Assembly (NCBI GenBank): GCA_910589415.1
Contig: OU342639.1
Location: 24,560,268 to 24,624,267 of the forward strand
Length of the DNA stretch: 64,000 bases
Reading direction: 5' to 3'
From: Malachius bipustulatus
Taxonomy: Eukaryota > Arthropoda > Insecta > Coleoptera > Melyridae
In this document: positions 1 through 13,832 of the stretch, in pieces
How positions within the stretch are numbered: the stretch's first letter is position 1
Layout of the letters: each line of letters begins with the position of its first letter
Made by a program: the position numbers and the translations under genes
Notes under the pieces: model-generated
The model's database searches: none
What the model was told of the DNA's origin: nothing
Seen by the model: only the letters and a program-made list of their open reading frames with translations

Positions 1-1429
1 ACGTAACGAAATATATTTTGAGGAGTGTCCGTATTATTATACCGATTAAATCCGGGTGGTTCAGAATTTTTGTTGTCCCCTTTGGAAATTCTGACAAAAC
101 GAGCTCCTTAGAATAAGAGCGTCCTCCTCAAAGTGTCATTTTGTAAGCCAACTTGATTTTATGTCTGTTCTTTTATCGTCGTTTCAGCTTATATAGAGTG
201 TCAAATTTAAGTCTTTATAGAAAAGACCTCACATGAAATAAAAATATACCTATAGGTAGGTAGTTGAAAATATTTAATAAAAATTGTAATAAGATTCATA
301 AATCATAATAGGTAATTGGTGTTTTGATGATTTCAGATTTACCGGTAAAACCTTTTAGATGTGTTTCTCAAAACACTCATCTTATTGGTATTACCAGTAA
401 ACGAGTAAATGTACCTGCACTCATGAGATGTACATAATATTTATGTGAAGCAGGTAGGTACGTATATAAATCTAAATTTAAAGATACATGAATCGTGGGG
501 AATGTATTTATTTATGTAATTAATAAAAAAACACATTTAAAAAATTTGATTTTGTAACCAGGTCTAGTAACCTTAATATCAAAAACAGTCTGGTTGTTAT
601 GAACAAAGTTCTTATGATAAATAGGTATAGGAACCTACTTAATTGATTGTTTCGTAACTGCGACGGGCCTGATGCAATAAAGTTGCCGATTTACATATGT
701 AACATAATAATGCACAAGTAAACCGGCCAGTTTACATAACGAAGGAAAGCCCGATGCCATGCATGTTTTCATGTTTATAAACATAAAGAATCATAACAAT
801 CTTCCGCACCAGGATGATCAGAACAATGATTGCGTAATTAATTACATTTCATATTTTGAGAACTCGTACGATCGCGATAGAATGAATGATTTCAAATCTT
901 TCACTTTTAATTATTGCGTTACCCATTCTTGGAAATTAAACAACTATACTATGATACAAGATACCGAAACGGGTCCAAAGTTCTCTGGTGATTCCATCGC
1001 AACAGTAACAATTAGATAACCTAAAAATTAAACTAAAACAAAATTAATGATTATGAATGAGGAAATTCCAATTAAAGAGCCGTTCAATGACTCTAAGGTG
1101 GAACGAAGTAATAGGTAACAGTTCATTATAACGTAATAATAACAACAATACCTACAAAGTCCAAATTTTATTCCATAAGTGTATATAATTAACAGAAGGA
1201 GATCCTGACGATACAAAATAATACAAACATTTTTCATTTTTGCTGGAAATTTTTCTCGGAAAGTTTTTGAAAGTTTCAAGCACGCCGAAATTGTTTTACT
1301 ATAACTGAGAGACTGCAATTTTAGTGACTCAAACCGATGGACTGTACAGGCTGGTCCATCACTTATGTCCACCCACTTATGGACTTATGTCCATAATGGC
1401 ATAATCAGTTTCAATATTTTTTTTTAAGT
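1..1429. other. AT-rich DNA, no recognisable feature
   Basis: Short open frames at 759-1019 (+) and 1028-1372 (-) have no recognisable motif and AT-driven composition. No repeat structure beyond TAGGTA-type micro-repeats was seen. Confidence 0.5.
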
Positions 1430-2349
1430 TTGAACCTTTGACAAGGTTCAGCAGTCCGCTAACCAAAGTCTTTTTCGCCAGCAGGCTCCCGGGACTGAGT
1501 GGTCCCAGGACCGCATAGCGCGTTCTTGCGAGTGCTGGACACTCGAATATCACATAAGAAGCTGTCTCATATTCTTCATTGCAGAGTCTACAAACTGGTT
1601 CTTCTCTCTATATCCCCAGCTTATGTAGGTGTACTCTTAGGTGGCAGTGTCCTGTGAGAAGACCCACCACCGTTTTGATCTGCATTCTGTTTAGTTGCAG
1701 TATCTGTCTGGCAAGGTTATTTTGAGAGGGCTCCTTAATCATCACCTTACCATGTTTGTTTCCTGTTGTACGGTTCCAGTGTGCTATATGTTGGGTTCTT
1801 ACCCACTGAGCCACCGTCCCGCGTACAGTGTTCATTCCAGCATCTTACTTGGCTAGTTGATCTGCAGCCTCATTACCAGGCCTCCACGATGACCCGGAAC
1901 CCAAGCTAGTGTCACCGCGTTGCACCCGGCTAAGTCAATGAGGTCTTGCAGGCATTCCCAGAGCAGTTTTGATCTGATTTCATAAGCTGCAAGGGCTTTC
2001 AGGCTAGCCTGACTGTCGGATAGGATGTAGATTTCCCTACCTCGATGATTCCTTCTAATATTCTCTCCAACGCATAGCCTAATTGCATTTATTTCAGCCT
2101 GGAAGATGCTGGCATGCGTCCCCAGTGGTATACGTAAATAGTGCATCTAGGGACCACCCCATGCACTCCAGCTCCGGTACCTGTTTCTGTCTTTGAGCCG
2201 TCCGTGTACCAGACTAGCCATTTTTTCAGGCACAGGTGTTCCATTTGTTGCCATGGAATACAAATCGGCACTCTTTCAACTTTGTATTTAGGGGTGTGCG
2301 AACGACAAACTGATGAAAAAAAAATTAATCCAAATCCAGGATAGGACAA
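1430..2349 (-). pseudogene. Non-LTR (Jockey-like) retrotransposon remnant: RNase H domain and C-terminal zinc-like motif
   Basis: Conceptual translation on the minus strand, across at least two frame breaks (near 2120 and 1845), gives a type I RNase H. It shows 'YTDGSKTETGTGAG' (first Asp), 'QAEINAIRLCV' (Glu), 'LSDSQASLKAL' (Asp), 'TLAWVPGH' and a final 'ADQLA' Asp around 1855. A tail follows with 'VVGLLTGHC' (about 1660), and then a Cys-rich 'CRLCNEEYETASYVIFEC' (about 1545-1590) ending in 'LLAKKTLVSGLL'. This order is typical of the 3' end of ORF2 in insect Jockey-clade elements. The RT and endonuclease parts are missing, so the copy is 5'-truncated. It is decayed and should not be functional. 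Clade is assigned by pattern recognition. Confidence 0.85.
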
Positions 2350-3840
2350 AATATTTTCAAACTACATATTCACTATTGAAAAGAACGTGACTAAACTTGG
2401 CAAAAAAATGGTTGCTCTTTAAAAAAAAATAACGAGATGTCCTGCTAAGTTCAGACGAAGTTAATAGGACACCATGAATCACGAGAAATCAATTAAGAAT
2501 ATCGGGGGAGAATGCCCAAATTATTCAGTGAACTTGATTATGTTTCAGTTAATTGAATAGTGGATTACTAGTTTTTCTTTTACAATCAATAAAATGTTTT
2601 TTATTAATATGAACCAAGAAAAATTTTGTTTTATTGAAAAAAAAAAAACAATTATTGTGATAATTTTTCAGATATTTCAAGCAAAATTTAAAAAATTACC
2701 TGTTGAGGGAGGGTTCATTATTTTCTACAACAGCAACGAAAACTTCACTGCAACTTAACAGAGCATCCAATTTTTTTAATAAATAGGGCAACAAATAATT
2801 TTATTTCTACAGCTTATTAGCAACAATTTCACTGAGTAATTTAGGTAACTTCTGAAACTTCTCAATCATTAAAGTGTTCTATACTAACTTCAGCTGAACG
2901 TAACAGAACACCCAGTTAAAACAAGAGCATAAATTATTTTTCCTACGACCACTATACAAAACACTACTTTGCGCATCGTTTTTTGTGCGCAAACTAGCAG
3001 ATTTCTCACGTATCCAAAACTGTGCGACAAAGTGACATAACGCATAGCCAAAAATCGTTTCCGTACAGTTTTAATGTAAACAATAGTGATGGGCGGTAAC
3101 TGAGAACTCAACTGTTACTTATTGTTAATGGAATAACTATTCATTTAAAGCTTCAAGGTAATGAAATAAACACAAATGGGATAACATAGAACCCGACAAG
3201 ACTATAAAATATACTCATTATTCTCTTGTGGCAGTAATTATTAAAGTTTACGAGTTGATCGCTAATAACAGCATTGATAGCGTTCAAATCAAATTCACGA
3301 ACGTGAAAATAACTCGCACACCTCTACTAACTTCAATCGACGACGCACAGCGCCTGCGTTGTGTGGAAGTTGCATATGAATGATATACTAACCTCTCTTA
3401 AATCATTTTGTTATTATCTACCACATCTCCACGCTCACGTCACTTATTTTTAGTTTATACGGAGTCTAATAATAAATAATAATAATATTGTCGATAGAAT
3501 TCAATGATTTAACGATATAATAGTAATATTAAAAAGTCATTGGTAGAATTGAAAATAATACCTACCTAGGTAGTCTGAAAAAATAATCTATCAAATATCA
3601 AAATACCTATCATTATAATGGATTGTGATTCCTTGAATCTGAAGCAGAAAATACACCACCTGAAGTCAGAAAACAAGCAGGTTTGTGTTCTTTGAATTTG
3701 CTACCTGTAGTTTCGAGAGAAAAATACGAATCTGCTTATAAAAATTTCATAAATTGGAGAAAAGGTCATAAAAGCAGAGCATTGTCAGAAAAAATAATTT
3801 ATGTGTTAAATTTGTTGAATAATTAATCTGTTAAATTGTG
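2350..3840. other. AT-rich DNA, no recognisable feature
   Basis: Nothing supported. A frame at 2890-3111 (-) has no recognisable motif. Confidence 0.5.
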
Positions 3841-3846
3841 GTCGTA

Positions 3847-3990
3847 GGAAAAGTACTGTGTGTATCACGTGCGGAAAAGAAATTTCACACTCGTGTGAAT
3901 TGTGACACTCGACTTCGTCTCGTGTCACAATTGTTTCACACTCGTGAGAAATTTTCTCTTTTCCGCACTTGTTTCACAATATACTATTTC
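3847..3990. repeat. Small palindromic foldback (MITE-like)
   Basis: The left arm contains 'GTGCGGAAAAGAAATTTC' and 'ACACTCGTGTGAATTGTGAC'. The right arm gives their approximate inverse (GTCACAATTGTTTCACACTC, GAGAAATTTTCTCTTTTCCGCAC). The dyad axis lies near 3918 around 'CTCGACTTCGTCTCG'. Size and arm structure fit a miniature inverted-repeat element; ends and target duplication were not resolved. Confidence 0.6.
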
Positions 3991-6900
3991 CCTGCATCTA
4001 AATTCATTTTTTATTAATGTGTTCTGCTTATCGCATCAGGTGAACTTGGCAAAAAACACCGCTAAGCAAAATAAAGGGCAATTTTTTTACAACTGCATGA
4101 TTATTAACTATTCAGCAAGAAATTATGAGATTTGAGATTATGTTTCGTGAAAATTGTTTTTGCTAAGTTCAGTCATGAGTAAAAATTGCATTTTAATTAT
4201 TTATTTGCCAACAGCGTTAACAGGAAAGGGGAAAATGCTAAATATATATATATTAGAGGAAGTTCTCAAAGGATTTGCGCAGTAATTTTTACAGTTGTCA
4301 AAGACAACTATACTAATGACCATTGATTGAGAAAATCTCAGGATGTACATTCTTACAATGGCGGAAATATTCATAATTGCCCCAAGAAATTTTCATTTTC
4401 AGTCGTTTTTGAGTCAAAATTACGAACACAAAAAAAACTATAAAATGGTGCCACAAGTATCAACTTGGAGTTGTAAGTTGTTAGTTCGCCGTTGCCACCG
4501 GTGCCACTACGGAAAGTACATGTCACTATCGAAATACTTTCACGTGGATGATCTGAGATCTGACCTCACCATCATGAACTGTGGTAAAGCAAAAGGTGAC
4601 AAAGCTCTAATATTGCAGAAATCTATAAACGCAATAATTATAATAGCGGAAAATTGACTTTTGCGTTCTCGGAAGAAAAAACCATGTCTGTTTACTTTAG
4701 TCAGGCACGAACACAGCAAGATGCACTAATATAATCAAATTTCTGGAACTCACTTTTGATACCAAGTTCACATGGACTAGTGCCACACGACACCTGTCTG
4801 ACCATGTTCCTCAAAACTACAATCACTGATGAAACTGCGACGAAATAAATTGATGACAGTGTGTGTACATGGTTGGTGTCAAGGTTCCCAGAGAAAAAAT
4901 ATTTACCAAGACTGACCAACTGTGTAACGACCTATATCGTTATTCGATTTATTATTATGAACTCCTGATGGAAATATTACACATCGAACCACCGATAGCA
5001 ACTGTCGATACTCCAGCTAAAAGTCGTCCTTTGATCTATTATTGCCGTAAAACCGTAACCCCTCTCACTAATAAGGTTGGTAGGGTAGGGATATGGATGC
5101 TGAAGCATTTATAGGATACCCATAAACTGAGAAACACGAACAAACAAAAATTGAACTAAAGATGGCAGGAACTTTGTGCAAACTCGAGGATACAGCTTAC
5201 AAGAATCAATCTGATTGGCCCACACTGCCCTCAAACATGGCACATGAGTTCCTTCTGAATATTCTGAACCCATAGTATATGTGACTGTCCTGAATTTTAT
5301 GAACGGAGAAAAGTCGCAATATTAAAAAAAATTAAGAAAACCTATTGAAGCCAAAATAAAACAAAACATACGGTTTTTTTCTTAAATTGGTCTGCAAGGA
5401 AAATCGTAAAGATTATTATTGTTGTCAGGATAAAAATCTGACATAACCGTCGATATGTTACCTTTCTGCAGATTTTCCACCGCTCGGAGAAAAATAAAAA
5501 ATAAACATTTTTACCTGATTTAAAAAAAAATGTATGTCACAAGTACTGTGATTAGATATGTGATTTTTGCACTGCGATGACGCTAAAACTAAGTGAATTT
5601 CATTGGATTATTATTCGTACAAAACACACTTGCATTATCTGTCATTTTGGAGAAAAAAGCGAAATATTACGTGGGTACAACGAGAACAAGGGCATTTATT
5701 GGGCACCAAAAAGTCGACATTGGCGTCTAGACTGGGTCGACAATGCAACTTTTTACAATTCGGCAATCATGTAGATGCAGAAATTATTACGCATATACGG
5801 ACATCAGTATAAATAATACTGATATAAAACCTTTGAATAAACCAATAGAATTTCATCAATATTTATGATATTTAAAAAAATCGTATGTTATTGCAAATCT
5901 TAGATTTCTGCGATTTAAAATTGAAATCAAAACAATTTAAATTTTTATATTTATTTATTTATAACTACAACATAAAATTCAAATGATAGGGATAATTCAC
6001 AATAGCATTATTAGACAGGAAATAAGAAAGCAACAATTTACATACAACATTGATCGATTTGGTTAGTAAGAATATAATTTAGCATAACATCAAGAACACT
6101 GTGATAAAAAATGAGGCACCACTACATTTCCAAATTACCTGACTTCTGCAGATATTAGTTCCAAGGACAATCCCTCTTCAGATAATAAAAAAAGCTTCTT
6201 TTAACCTTCTTCTACCTTTAAATTCGAAAAAAGTTACAGGGGAGGATTTAAAATCGAAAATTTGAAATTTTATATAGATTTTATATAAAATCTATATAAA
6301 TCTTCCTTGTAGAGAAACCTTTCAATCGTGAACGTGTCCTGGGTTACTTGTGAATAAGCTTTAAATCTGGAAAAACCTTGAAAATAGAATAGAAAAGGAA
6401 TACTTGGTTTGAATGAACTAAGTCTGGGATACCCACCCCGTATATTATCACAGTACCCTTGTTCCTTGGGTAACTAAAAGAAGCAAAGAAAAATGCTAGG
6501 GGTCAGGCTGAAGTTTCTTACTTTAGTACCTTACTAATTTCCTCACGGGCTGGTGTTCTTTAGGCACCCTCCCAGTATGTTGAACTTTTTACAGCGCCAA
6601 ATTGTGGGGCGTCACATAAAAACAATGATCCCTACTACCTCCTAGCTCCTAAATTAACTGTTTTTGCATGACACAGATAGGTATACACATTACTTTGTCC
6701 GTCGTCATTGCACGCACACAATTGCAACAGTTTGCACGACGCTTTGTCATTTGTCAAGTGCAATAATTAGTTCCCTATTAGATTAGATCGATTTTTTTAT
6801 TGATAAAATCTCTGCGTTTTTCGTTTTCTTCGCAATATTAAAACACAAATAAGTATAATAATTACACTGTGGAATCTCTATGTACCAAAATTGCTCAGTC

Positions 6901-7769
6901 CCAGGTCAATAATCCGGTCGTATTTATTATTGACGAAATTTTATGACTGGAAATAATTAGATGGAGCGATTATTGTAATAACTTTCTAGATCTGGTATCG
7001 CCTCTATAGCATTTTTATTATCTGTCATTCAAGCTAGATAAAATTCTTCTATTAAATTATCTCAATCTAATGGCGTAAAATTGTATCAAATTAATTCGTT
7101 GTAAATCAATAATTGGTATCATAATAGTTCATTCGTGGCAAATTAGTCAATTGTGAATTTATTGATTCGTCATATAGATTCACCGAATATTGATCACTTG
7201 GCGGATGAGCTAATTCATAGTAATTATCATACTCCAAAATCAGTTATTCATTTTATCGTGTATTTATGGTATGTCGATCATATTTTTCGTGCGGTCATAG
7301 TTTCTAGTCATTTGGATTGGAATACAAAAACTAAACTAAACCAAAAGTAGAATAAAAGTGGGCGAGAAATATTTAATTTTTTACATAAACCAAACAACTT
7401 CTGCCCCCTGCAATTTTTCCTCCAAGCAATTGTCGAGTCATGAAAAATTAATCAAAGTCTCGAGAAAGCCGTTTTTGTCTTCCATATGTTTAAGGGATGA
7501 GTGCGAAATTGAAAAAAAAAATTTCATACAAAAGTTTGTTTTTCTCCACGCTGAATCATAGCGCGCAATAAAAAATGGGGGTTCCTATTTAAATCGTCTA
7601 AATCACCCCCATCTCTATGCAGGAGTGGGGGATCGTTCTTGTGTACAAGCGATGTCCCCCTCAAAACCAAACAACTTTTTTCCCAAACTTTTGTTCGGAG
7701 AATGTTGCCTCACCCCAATAATTCCGAAAATAGATTAAGATGGATCACCCGGTATAGGTATACATATTT
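3991..7769. other. AT-rich DNA, no recognisable gene
   Basis: Open frames at 4343-4657, 4863-5114, 5577-5774 and 7153-7350 show no domain or motif. A perfect short dyad (TTTATATAGATTTTATATAAA region, about 6269-6300) is the only local structure noted. Confidence 0.45.
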
Positions 7770-8310
7770 TTCTAAAATCGTGAAATTTCAGTTTTTCAAA
7801 ACGCTCCTGTAGCTTTATCTTTCAAGATTAGTGAACTAAATTTGGCACTCTTGTAAAACTTTTGGATTGATTTTCATTAAAAAAATTCCTAAAGTCGCGT
7901 TACTTCTACAGGTGTCCTCTCAAAATTCCAAAATTCGGGTCCATGAGGCACGGTTTCTGGTCGCAGTTTTCAAGCTAGGGGACTGAAATTTTTGTGGGAG
8001 TAAGATATCTACAAGGAGTGGTCTGGTATTGTATTTGAGCAAAATCGGTCTAGGCGTTCCAAAATGGCGGCCTTTTAAATTTGCAGGAAAAGGGCTATTT
8101 TTGAACCACTGTATAAGCAAGACAGAAAAAAACTTTTTACCCAAATTAACAAAATTGGAAGAAAATTGTTTGAAATTTGAGTTAATGCATTAAAAATGGC
8201 ATTATTTCTATTAATAAGCCAGTGGCGTGGATAGGAAAAGCACAGAAAAATGGCTAAATTTCTATAACCGTTTATGAGCATATTTTTGAAGGAATTGAGC
8301 TGAAACTTTT
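7770..8310 (-). repeat. Interspersed repeat, copy 1 (minus orientation)
   Basis: This segment matches the reverse complement of repeats at about 30130-30760 and 30760-31416. Shared blocks include 'GCCACTGGCTTATTAATAGA' (inverted near 8205-8230), 'GGCCGCCATTTT' (inverted near 8060) and 'AGCTTTATCTTTCAAGATTA' (direct or inverted near 7810). It contains no coding capacity. The 7920-8281 minus frames are parts of this repeat. Confidence 0.7.
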
Positions 8311-9282
8311 ACAGTAGACAACTATACTAATAAATTTTAACTCCCATTATTGACAAAAAAAATTGGGTAGCTATTTAAAAAAATGACGACGTGACAGCTC
8401 AAAAATTGGATTTGATAAAAAAATTATTTTTGTGTTGATAAATGCCTTTTTTATACAAATAAAATCGTCCTGTTTCGGGATTTTGAAAAAGTGGCAAATA
8501 ACAAAGCTATAAATATTATGCGGAACTTTATGACCAGCTGTATAGTAACAACGTAATGTAATAAAGAATATCAAGTCGACCAATTTCAGCTCAATTTCAA
8601 AGAGTGTGCTGGGATAAGGCGCATTAAATTATCATTGCCTGTTAATAGAGTGTTAATTAAAAACATGATTTGTATAATCATAAAACTCGTGGATAATTAT
8701 GGAATTTATGAGAACTTGAATGACCCGTTAAATTTGTGCAACGACAGGAACATCGGTACTCGTTTTATTACTAGGAATTTTTACACTGCAGTTATTCCAC
8801 AAATTAATCGATTGTAACAGAATCTTATTTTATGACCTTATTGTCAAGTGGAAGTACTGACAATTAATTTTACTTTTATTCAGTGGAAAAAAATAGCCTA
8901 ATACAGGGTGTTGAAAAACTCGTGGAAAAAATTAATGAGGCGTTACTCAGAATTGAAAAAGAAGAATATATTGGCTTTTAGTGTTTTTTTAGCTACTCTA
9001 GTTTCCTGCTAGATATAAAATTTCCCTAAGACAACTTCAAATTCGAATTTCCCGTGCACACATCATCCACGCACAAAATAATGCTATATGCGTTAAAGTG
9101 TTAAAGGGTTAAATTAAATTAAATTAATTTTCAAAACACATAACAAATACATAGTGAAAAAAAATTTACAACTGGAAACATTGATTGGGAAGTTGATTTG
9201 TCAACTTGTGACTTGCGTGCTAGGAGATGAAGTTCATCGATTTTAAAGTAAAGTAAGTTTTTTCCAGTAAATGCCCACAGCA
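8311..9282. other. AT-rich DNA with one isolated TACAGGGTG terminus
   Basis: A lone 'ATACAGGGTGTTGAAAAA' near 8904 looks like one end of a TACAGGGTG element with no partner nearby. Otherwise nothing was recognised. Confidence 0.4.
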
Positions 9283-9500
9283 CAGTGGCGTAGCTACACT
9301 CGCGCTAGCCGCCGCGGCGCGGGGGGGGGGGGGGGGGTCCGTTGATATTGAGGGAAACTAAAAAAGCGAACTACGGTTATAATAATAATATTTTTTGGCA
9401 AAAAATAACTAAAATAATACGATATTTTTGTATTTAAGAGTCTTATTTTTCACAAAATTTTCCGGGGCACCCCAGGACCCCGTTTTACTGGAGGATACTG
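9283..9500. mobile_element. Probable hAT-like element end (left terminus only)
   Basis: 'CAGTGGCGTAGCTAC' followed by a G/C-rich block and a run of 17 G (9321-9337) closely matches the left end of the intact hAT-like element at 54824. A C-rich stretch near 9460-9500 resembles that element's subterminal C-rich region. No matching right terminus or target duplication was found, so this is a truncated or decayed copy. Confidence 0.5.
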
Positions 9501-11762
9501 GATGAAAATTCAATTCAATGTTACCGAACTTTAAAAAGAAATTATTGTGATATCTCTCAAGCAAATGAAGATAGAATTTTTTATTAACTTTTTGAATTGG
9601 CACAACACCGTATCATAGTGTGTTGTTGATCTTTTCGACACCCTCAATAGTTAAAGATTATACGTACGAACGTACGATGAAAAATCAAGCATCAAAGATG
9701 CTGAAAATTAACGTCATGAAGAAGTTGCACAAGAAGTTACAAATAAAAGTGAATTAGATGAAGGAGAATCGGAGAAAAATGACACATAAAACGTGATTCG
9801 TGAAAATAAAACCTCGGGAGTTCCCAAGTACTCACAATGTCATCAATGGTATTAGTATTCGATGAGAACAACTGGGGCTTTTGTGTTTGCGATAGAGCTA
9901 GTCGTGTCAATAAATAAAAAACCGATTTTATTTACTCGACTGGAACGACCGTCGAGTATTACTGAAACGCAAATAATTTGTGTACCTACATTTAGCTCGT
10001 GACAAAGAAGTTACCAAACTCCGGTGCTCGGTTGTTATTGTGTCTCGTATAAATACGAGTTGCAGTTTTACTCTGAGAAAGAATATGCTACATACTACAA
10101 ACAAGCATACTAACACTAACTGAATTCATTATTTAATTAAAAATTTTCCGAAGTTGATGTTGGTACTAAAGTTGCTTGATGTTAATAGACTATACTTCCA
10201 GCTCTCAGAAATGTGTGAGCTGTTGTTACGTGAATCACTTCATCAGGACTAATTATTAGGAACTAAAGAAGGTCTCATCGATCGACTTTATGCTCGTAAT
10301 TAATTTATATGCTCGTAATTAATTTATAATTACCGAGAGCAAGTTTGTTAAACTGAAGGACGTAAATTCAATCTCATTAACTGTTCACTCGGCGTCTATA
10401 ATTTGCAACTTTTCATAAGTTCACTGCATCGCATAGAGAAACTGTATTGATTGATTGTCAATGAAACATAAAGTAGCTACTATGCTAAATGTAAGATTAA
10501 TAGTTCTTCTAAAAATATCATATTTTTATTATCGAAATATAGTTTATTATACAGTGTTGTATTAGTATATTATTCAACAAGCGCATAATGATAGCTATTA
10601 TCCACGAAGATGAAAATTGCAGCACGAGCCTCTGGCGAGTGCTGTAACATCTAAGTGGATAATAGCCATTATGCGCGAGTGGAATACTACACTTTATCTA
10701 CGAGTATACTTGAATAAAAATAATTTTACTTACGGTAGAATTAAATTTTTATGTAAAAAAGTTTTATGGATTGCAGTTTCATTTATTAAAAAATATGGTT
10801 CTCTTTAAGTAAATAATTTGGTTATTTGAAATATTGCAAAAGTACAGAAAATATCAGATACTTCACTGTCGACTGCAAATTTGTAAAATAACTTTAAAAG
10901 GAGAAAAATTACAAAATCAGGGTGAAAGATTTCGTCGCGCATCCTGTTTCATTTTTGATTCTGCAGGCAGTAAACCATTAATTGATGCATTTGTTGCTTA
11001 CCCCCATATTTATATCAGGTTAGCGTATTATTCAAGATGTTATTTTCTTCGAAGAACATCCTGTATAATTCTGTTTATAATAATTTTAAGTTTAATTTTT
11101 AAATACAATAATTTGTATTGTAAAATAGAAACTAAACATAAACAAATGTGAATGTTAGGTTATCGTGATTAGCTGTCACTACTGTCAGTCGACTAAACCT
11201 ATTGGCAGCGTTCCAAGGCATCAAGCTTTCATATCATAACGGTTGACCAGGGCTTTATAACTACGCACGGATACTAAAACATGTTCATTTTAGTATTATG
11301 ATAAGTACCTTCGTATGCTATAGTAGTTGAAAGATCAAAATCATCCTAATATTCTGCTACTTTCATATTTTGATAACATTTTCTTAAACGTAAAATAAAC
11401 GTTTAGGGACTCTACTTTCACGTCAGTGGACCATTGACAGTAGGCAATAGTTTGAATCTGCCAAACCTACGACAGAATAGGACGGTAAAGTTAAACAATT
11501 GACAATAACGATTGAATAATGAGCTCATTGTTCAATCGACCTGACACTATTATTCGATAGGGCAATAGTAATGCATGCCATTACTTCGTTAAAATTAGAC
11601 TAATAATTGATTTGTTATCTAATAGGAGTAGATAAACATGTATACATGTTAACTTATGTTGTCTCGTACTTTGGAAGTCGTTTTTAATTTTCAATAATAG
11701 TACATGTCATCTGCTTTACAACACAATTTGTCAGAAAAACCGGCCATTGTTTAACTTAATTA
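9501..11762. other. AT-rich DNA with two small repeats
   Basis: It holds a 20-bp direct duplication 'TATGCTCGTAATTAATTTA' (about 10289-10328) and a ~100-bp foldback (see 10578-10675). No gene was recognised; frames at 9928-10116 and 10834-11151 have no motif. Confidence 0.45.
10578..10675. repeat. Short foldback (MITE-like)
   Basis: Arms 'GCGCATAATGATAGCTATTA' and 'GGATAATAGCCATTATGCGC' are inverted copies with a short loop carrying 'GCCTCTGGCGAG'. No target duplication was recognised. Confidence 0.6.
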
Positions 11763-12274
11763 CAGGGCCGGGCCTAGCAAGTGTGCAGTGCGTGCCCGCA
11801 CGCAGGCGGCAAGTTCATAGGGGTGGCGGGCGGACGCAAAAATGCAGTCGAATTAATGACAATAACGAACAAAATTTCAAAATATCATGACAGAATTACT
11901 TATTAGTGTAGTCGTGGGAGCGCGTGCAGCGTACAATATAGTGACTACACGCTGAACGCGATTCAGCATGTTTCATTCATTTACAGAGATACATTCATTT
12001 TTGCTTTGTTTGACAGAGTCGTGACATTTGCTTGTCTTATTGTTCTTGAATTGAGCTATCGAACAACCAAAGGCTTTCAACATCCGCAGATAGTGACTCT
12101 AACCTAACTCCAGTCCACTCTATTGTTCGACGGCTGACGATCCTCTACAGTGTGTTCACGTATCGTGAAAATATATCAGTATGAATGCAGTTATTTCTGA
12201 ATGTAATTAATATTTTCTGACCGTTTTTTCCGAAAAATTTATTTTTTTTTCGTTCTAACGGCGTTCTAGCCCTG
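11763..12274. mobile_element. Possible decayed hAT-like non-autonomous element
   Basis: It begins 'CAGGGCCGGGCCTAG' with an adjoining GC-rich subterminal region, and the sequence at 12257-12274 ends '...TTCTAGCCCTG'. The ends are roughly inverted, but the flanking 8-mers (CTTAATTA / TATATGTT) do not match. Family and right boundary are uncertain. Confidence 0.35.
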
Positions 12275-12284
12275 TATATGTTAA

Positions 12285-12400
12285 TATGACCTGACTATAG
12301 AAAATTATAGAAAGCCAATTTAAAAAATGGCGAAAATATTCATAATTGAATCGCATGAAAATACACTATTTATGCGATTAATGCGCAAAAAGGTTTTATG
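12285..12400. repeat. Interspersed repeat shared with about 29735-29850 (opposite orientation)
   Basis: Blocks such as 'GCGAAAATATTCATAATTGA', 'ATGCGATTAATGCGCA' and 'GAAAGCCAATTTAAAAA' recur inverted around 29.8 kb. There is no coding potential. Confidence 0.6.
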
Positions 12401-13832
12401 TTTATGTAGAAAAATAAATTTCAGACTTCGCACTTGCATATTGCATAAAACATGAAAGCAATAATTTTTTCTATAATACATAAATATGATTATCGCGAGA
12501 TGATTAATTTTTTTTGTCAACTACCTATCTTAATGCTTACAAACAACTACGAAGTAAAATAATGAAGCAATAGGATACTTTTTTCTTTTTCGCAATTACG
12601 ATTAAGAAATCTTATATGGCGAAGATTATCTACTCATTATCCACACTAGTACTAGTAATAGTAATGGTAAATAGCTTAAAACTACTAATGACCACAATAT
12701 TTATAAATTGATGTTTGACGTGTGTACACTTGTCAGTCCTTTTTGAATAACTTAAAGTTCACTCCTGGCCCATTTCACCTTCATTCATCAAACTTCAAAA
12801 CAGTTTTTTTTTTTTTTAACATACATACTTTCATTCTTGTTCTATAAATTATTTCAAGCGAGAACTAGTCGACATGCGCCTGGGAACGAGGATTACTTAC
12901 TTATTGCTTACTTTTACATTTGAATTAAATCATTTGTAATTCTTGTCAGGTTTGGCATATGCATTCTTGCTTACGCAGTTTTATGGATAATCAGACTCTC
13001 GATTATCTGTATTAATTAGGGGAGTCTATTACCCGTTTTCTTGAACGAATTTTTTCAAATTAATTACGCAATCAATTCAATCTAATTCTAATATATATAT
13101 AATACATTTTATACATAATATATTCATTCCATTTTAATGTATTATTTGCGAGCTATTATTGAGCAGTAAAACTTTTAGAATACAGACAAATACAATACAG
13201 AAAACCTACAAGTTGTGTTAGAACCTCTTACGTTAGTGATATTATTGTAACAATATTGTTCATTTATGTCATGAAATGTCATAAATGTCAGGATGATTCA
13301 AAACTCGACCGGCGAACTGAAGCAGAGGATTCCTGGTGAAAAAAATAAGACGAAAGTTAACTTGACGTTTCTCCAATAAAGATAGAATCTTCCAGAAAGC
13401 TAATAATTTTTTAGACAAAAGATGAATGACATGTTGTCAGACAACATGCCATCCATTTATGTTGTGCTGTGAGCAGAGGCGGAAATTGTAGACACGTGTT
13501 TCGTCCTGTTTGGGACTCTTCAGTACAATGTATCTACCAACACACAGCACAGTTTTGATCACGTATCCCGTGAGCAGAATGCAATGAAATAAAAATAAAA
13601 ATAAAATAATAATTTTTTTCCTGAAAATACATCATGTGGTTCATAACCATAACATAAATGATTCTCTGTCAAACCTGCCCCATTAATTGCTGTGAATTTA
13701 TTTGCAATCCGGTAAACCAGCTAGTGCTATACCAGTTTAAGACTTTCAATAACTTTTTTCTTCTTTTATTGGTGATGTTAACTCGTTACTCGTTAACTGT
13801 CCCTTTTAGGTACCTATATGGAAACCTATACA
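12401..13832. other. AT-rich DNA, nothing recognised
   Basis: No motif-bearing frame, repeat or structural RNA was seen in this stretch. Confidence 0.45.

Noticed and set aside
759..1019. 86-codon open frame
   Set aside because: No motif, no splice or promoter support; expected by chance in this composition.
4343..4657. 104-codon open frame
   Set aside because: No recognisable domain or homology; not supported as a gene.
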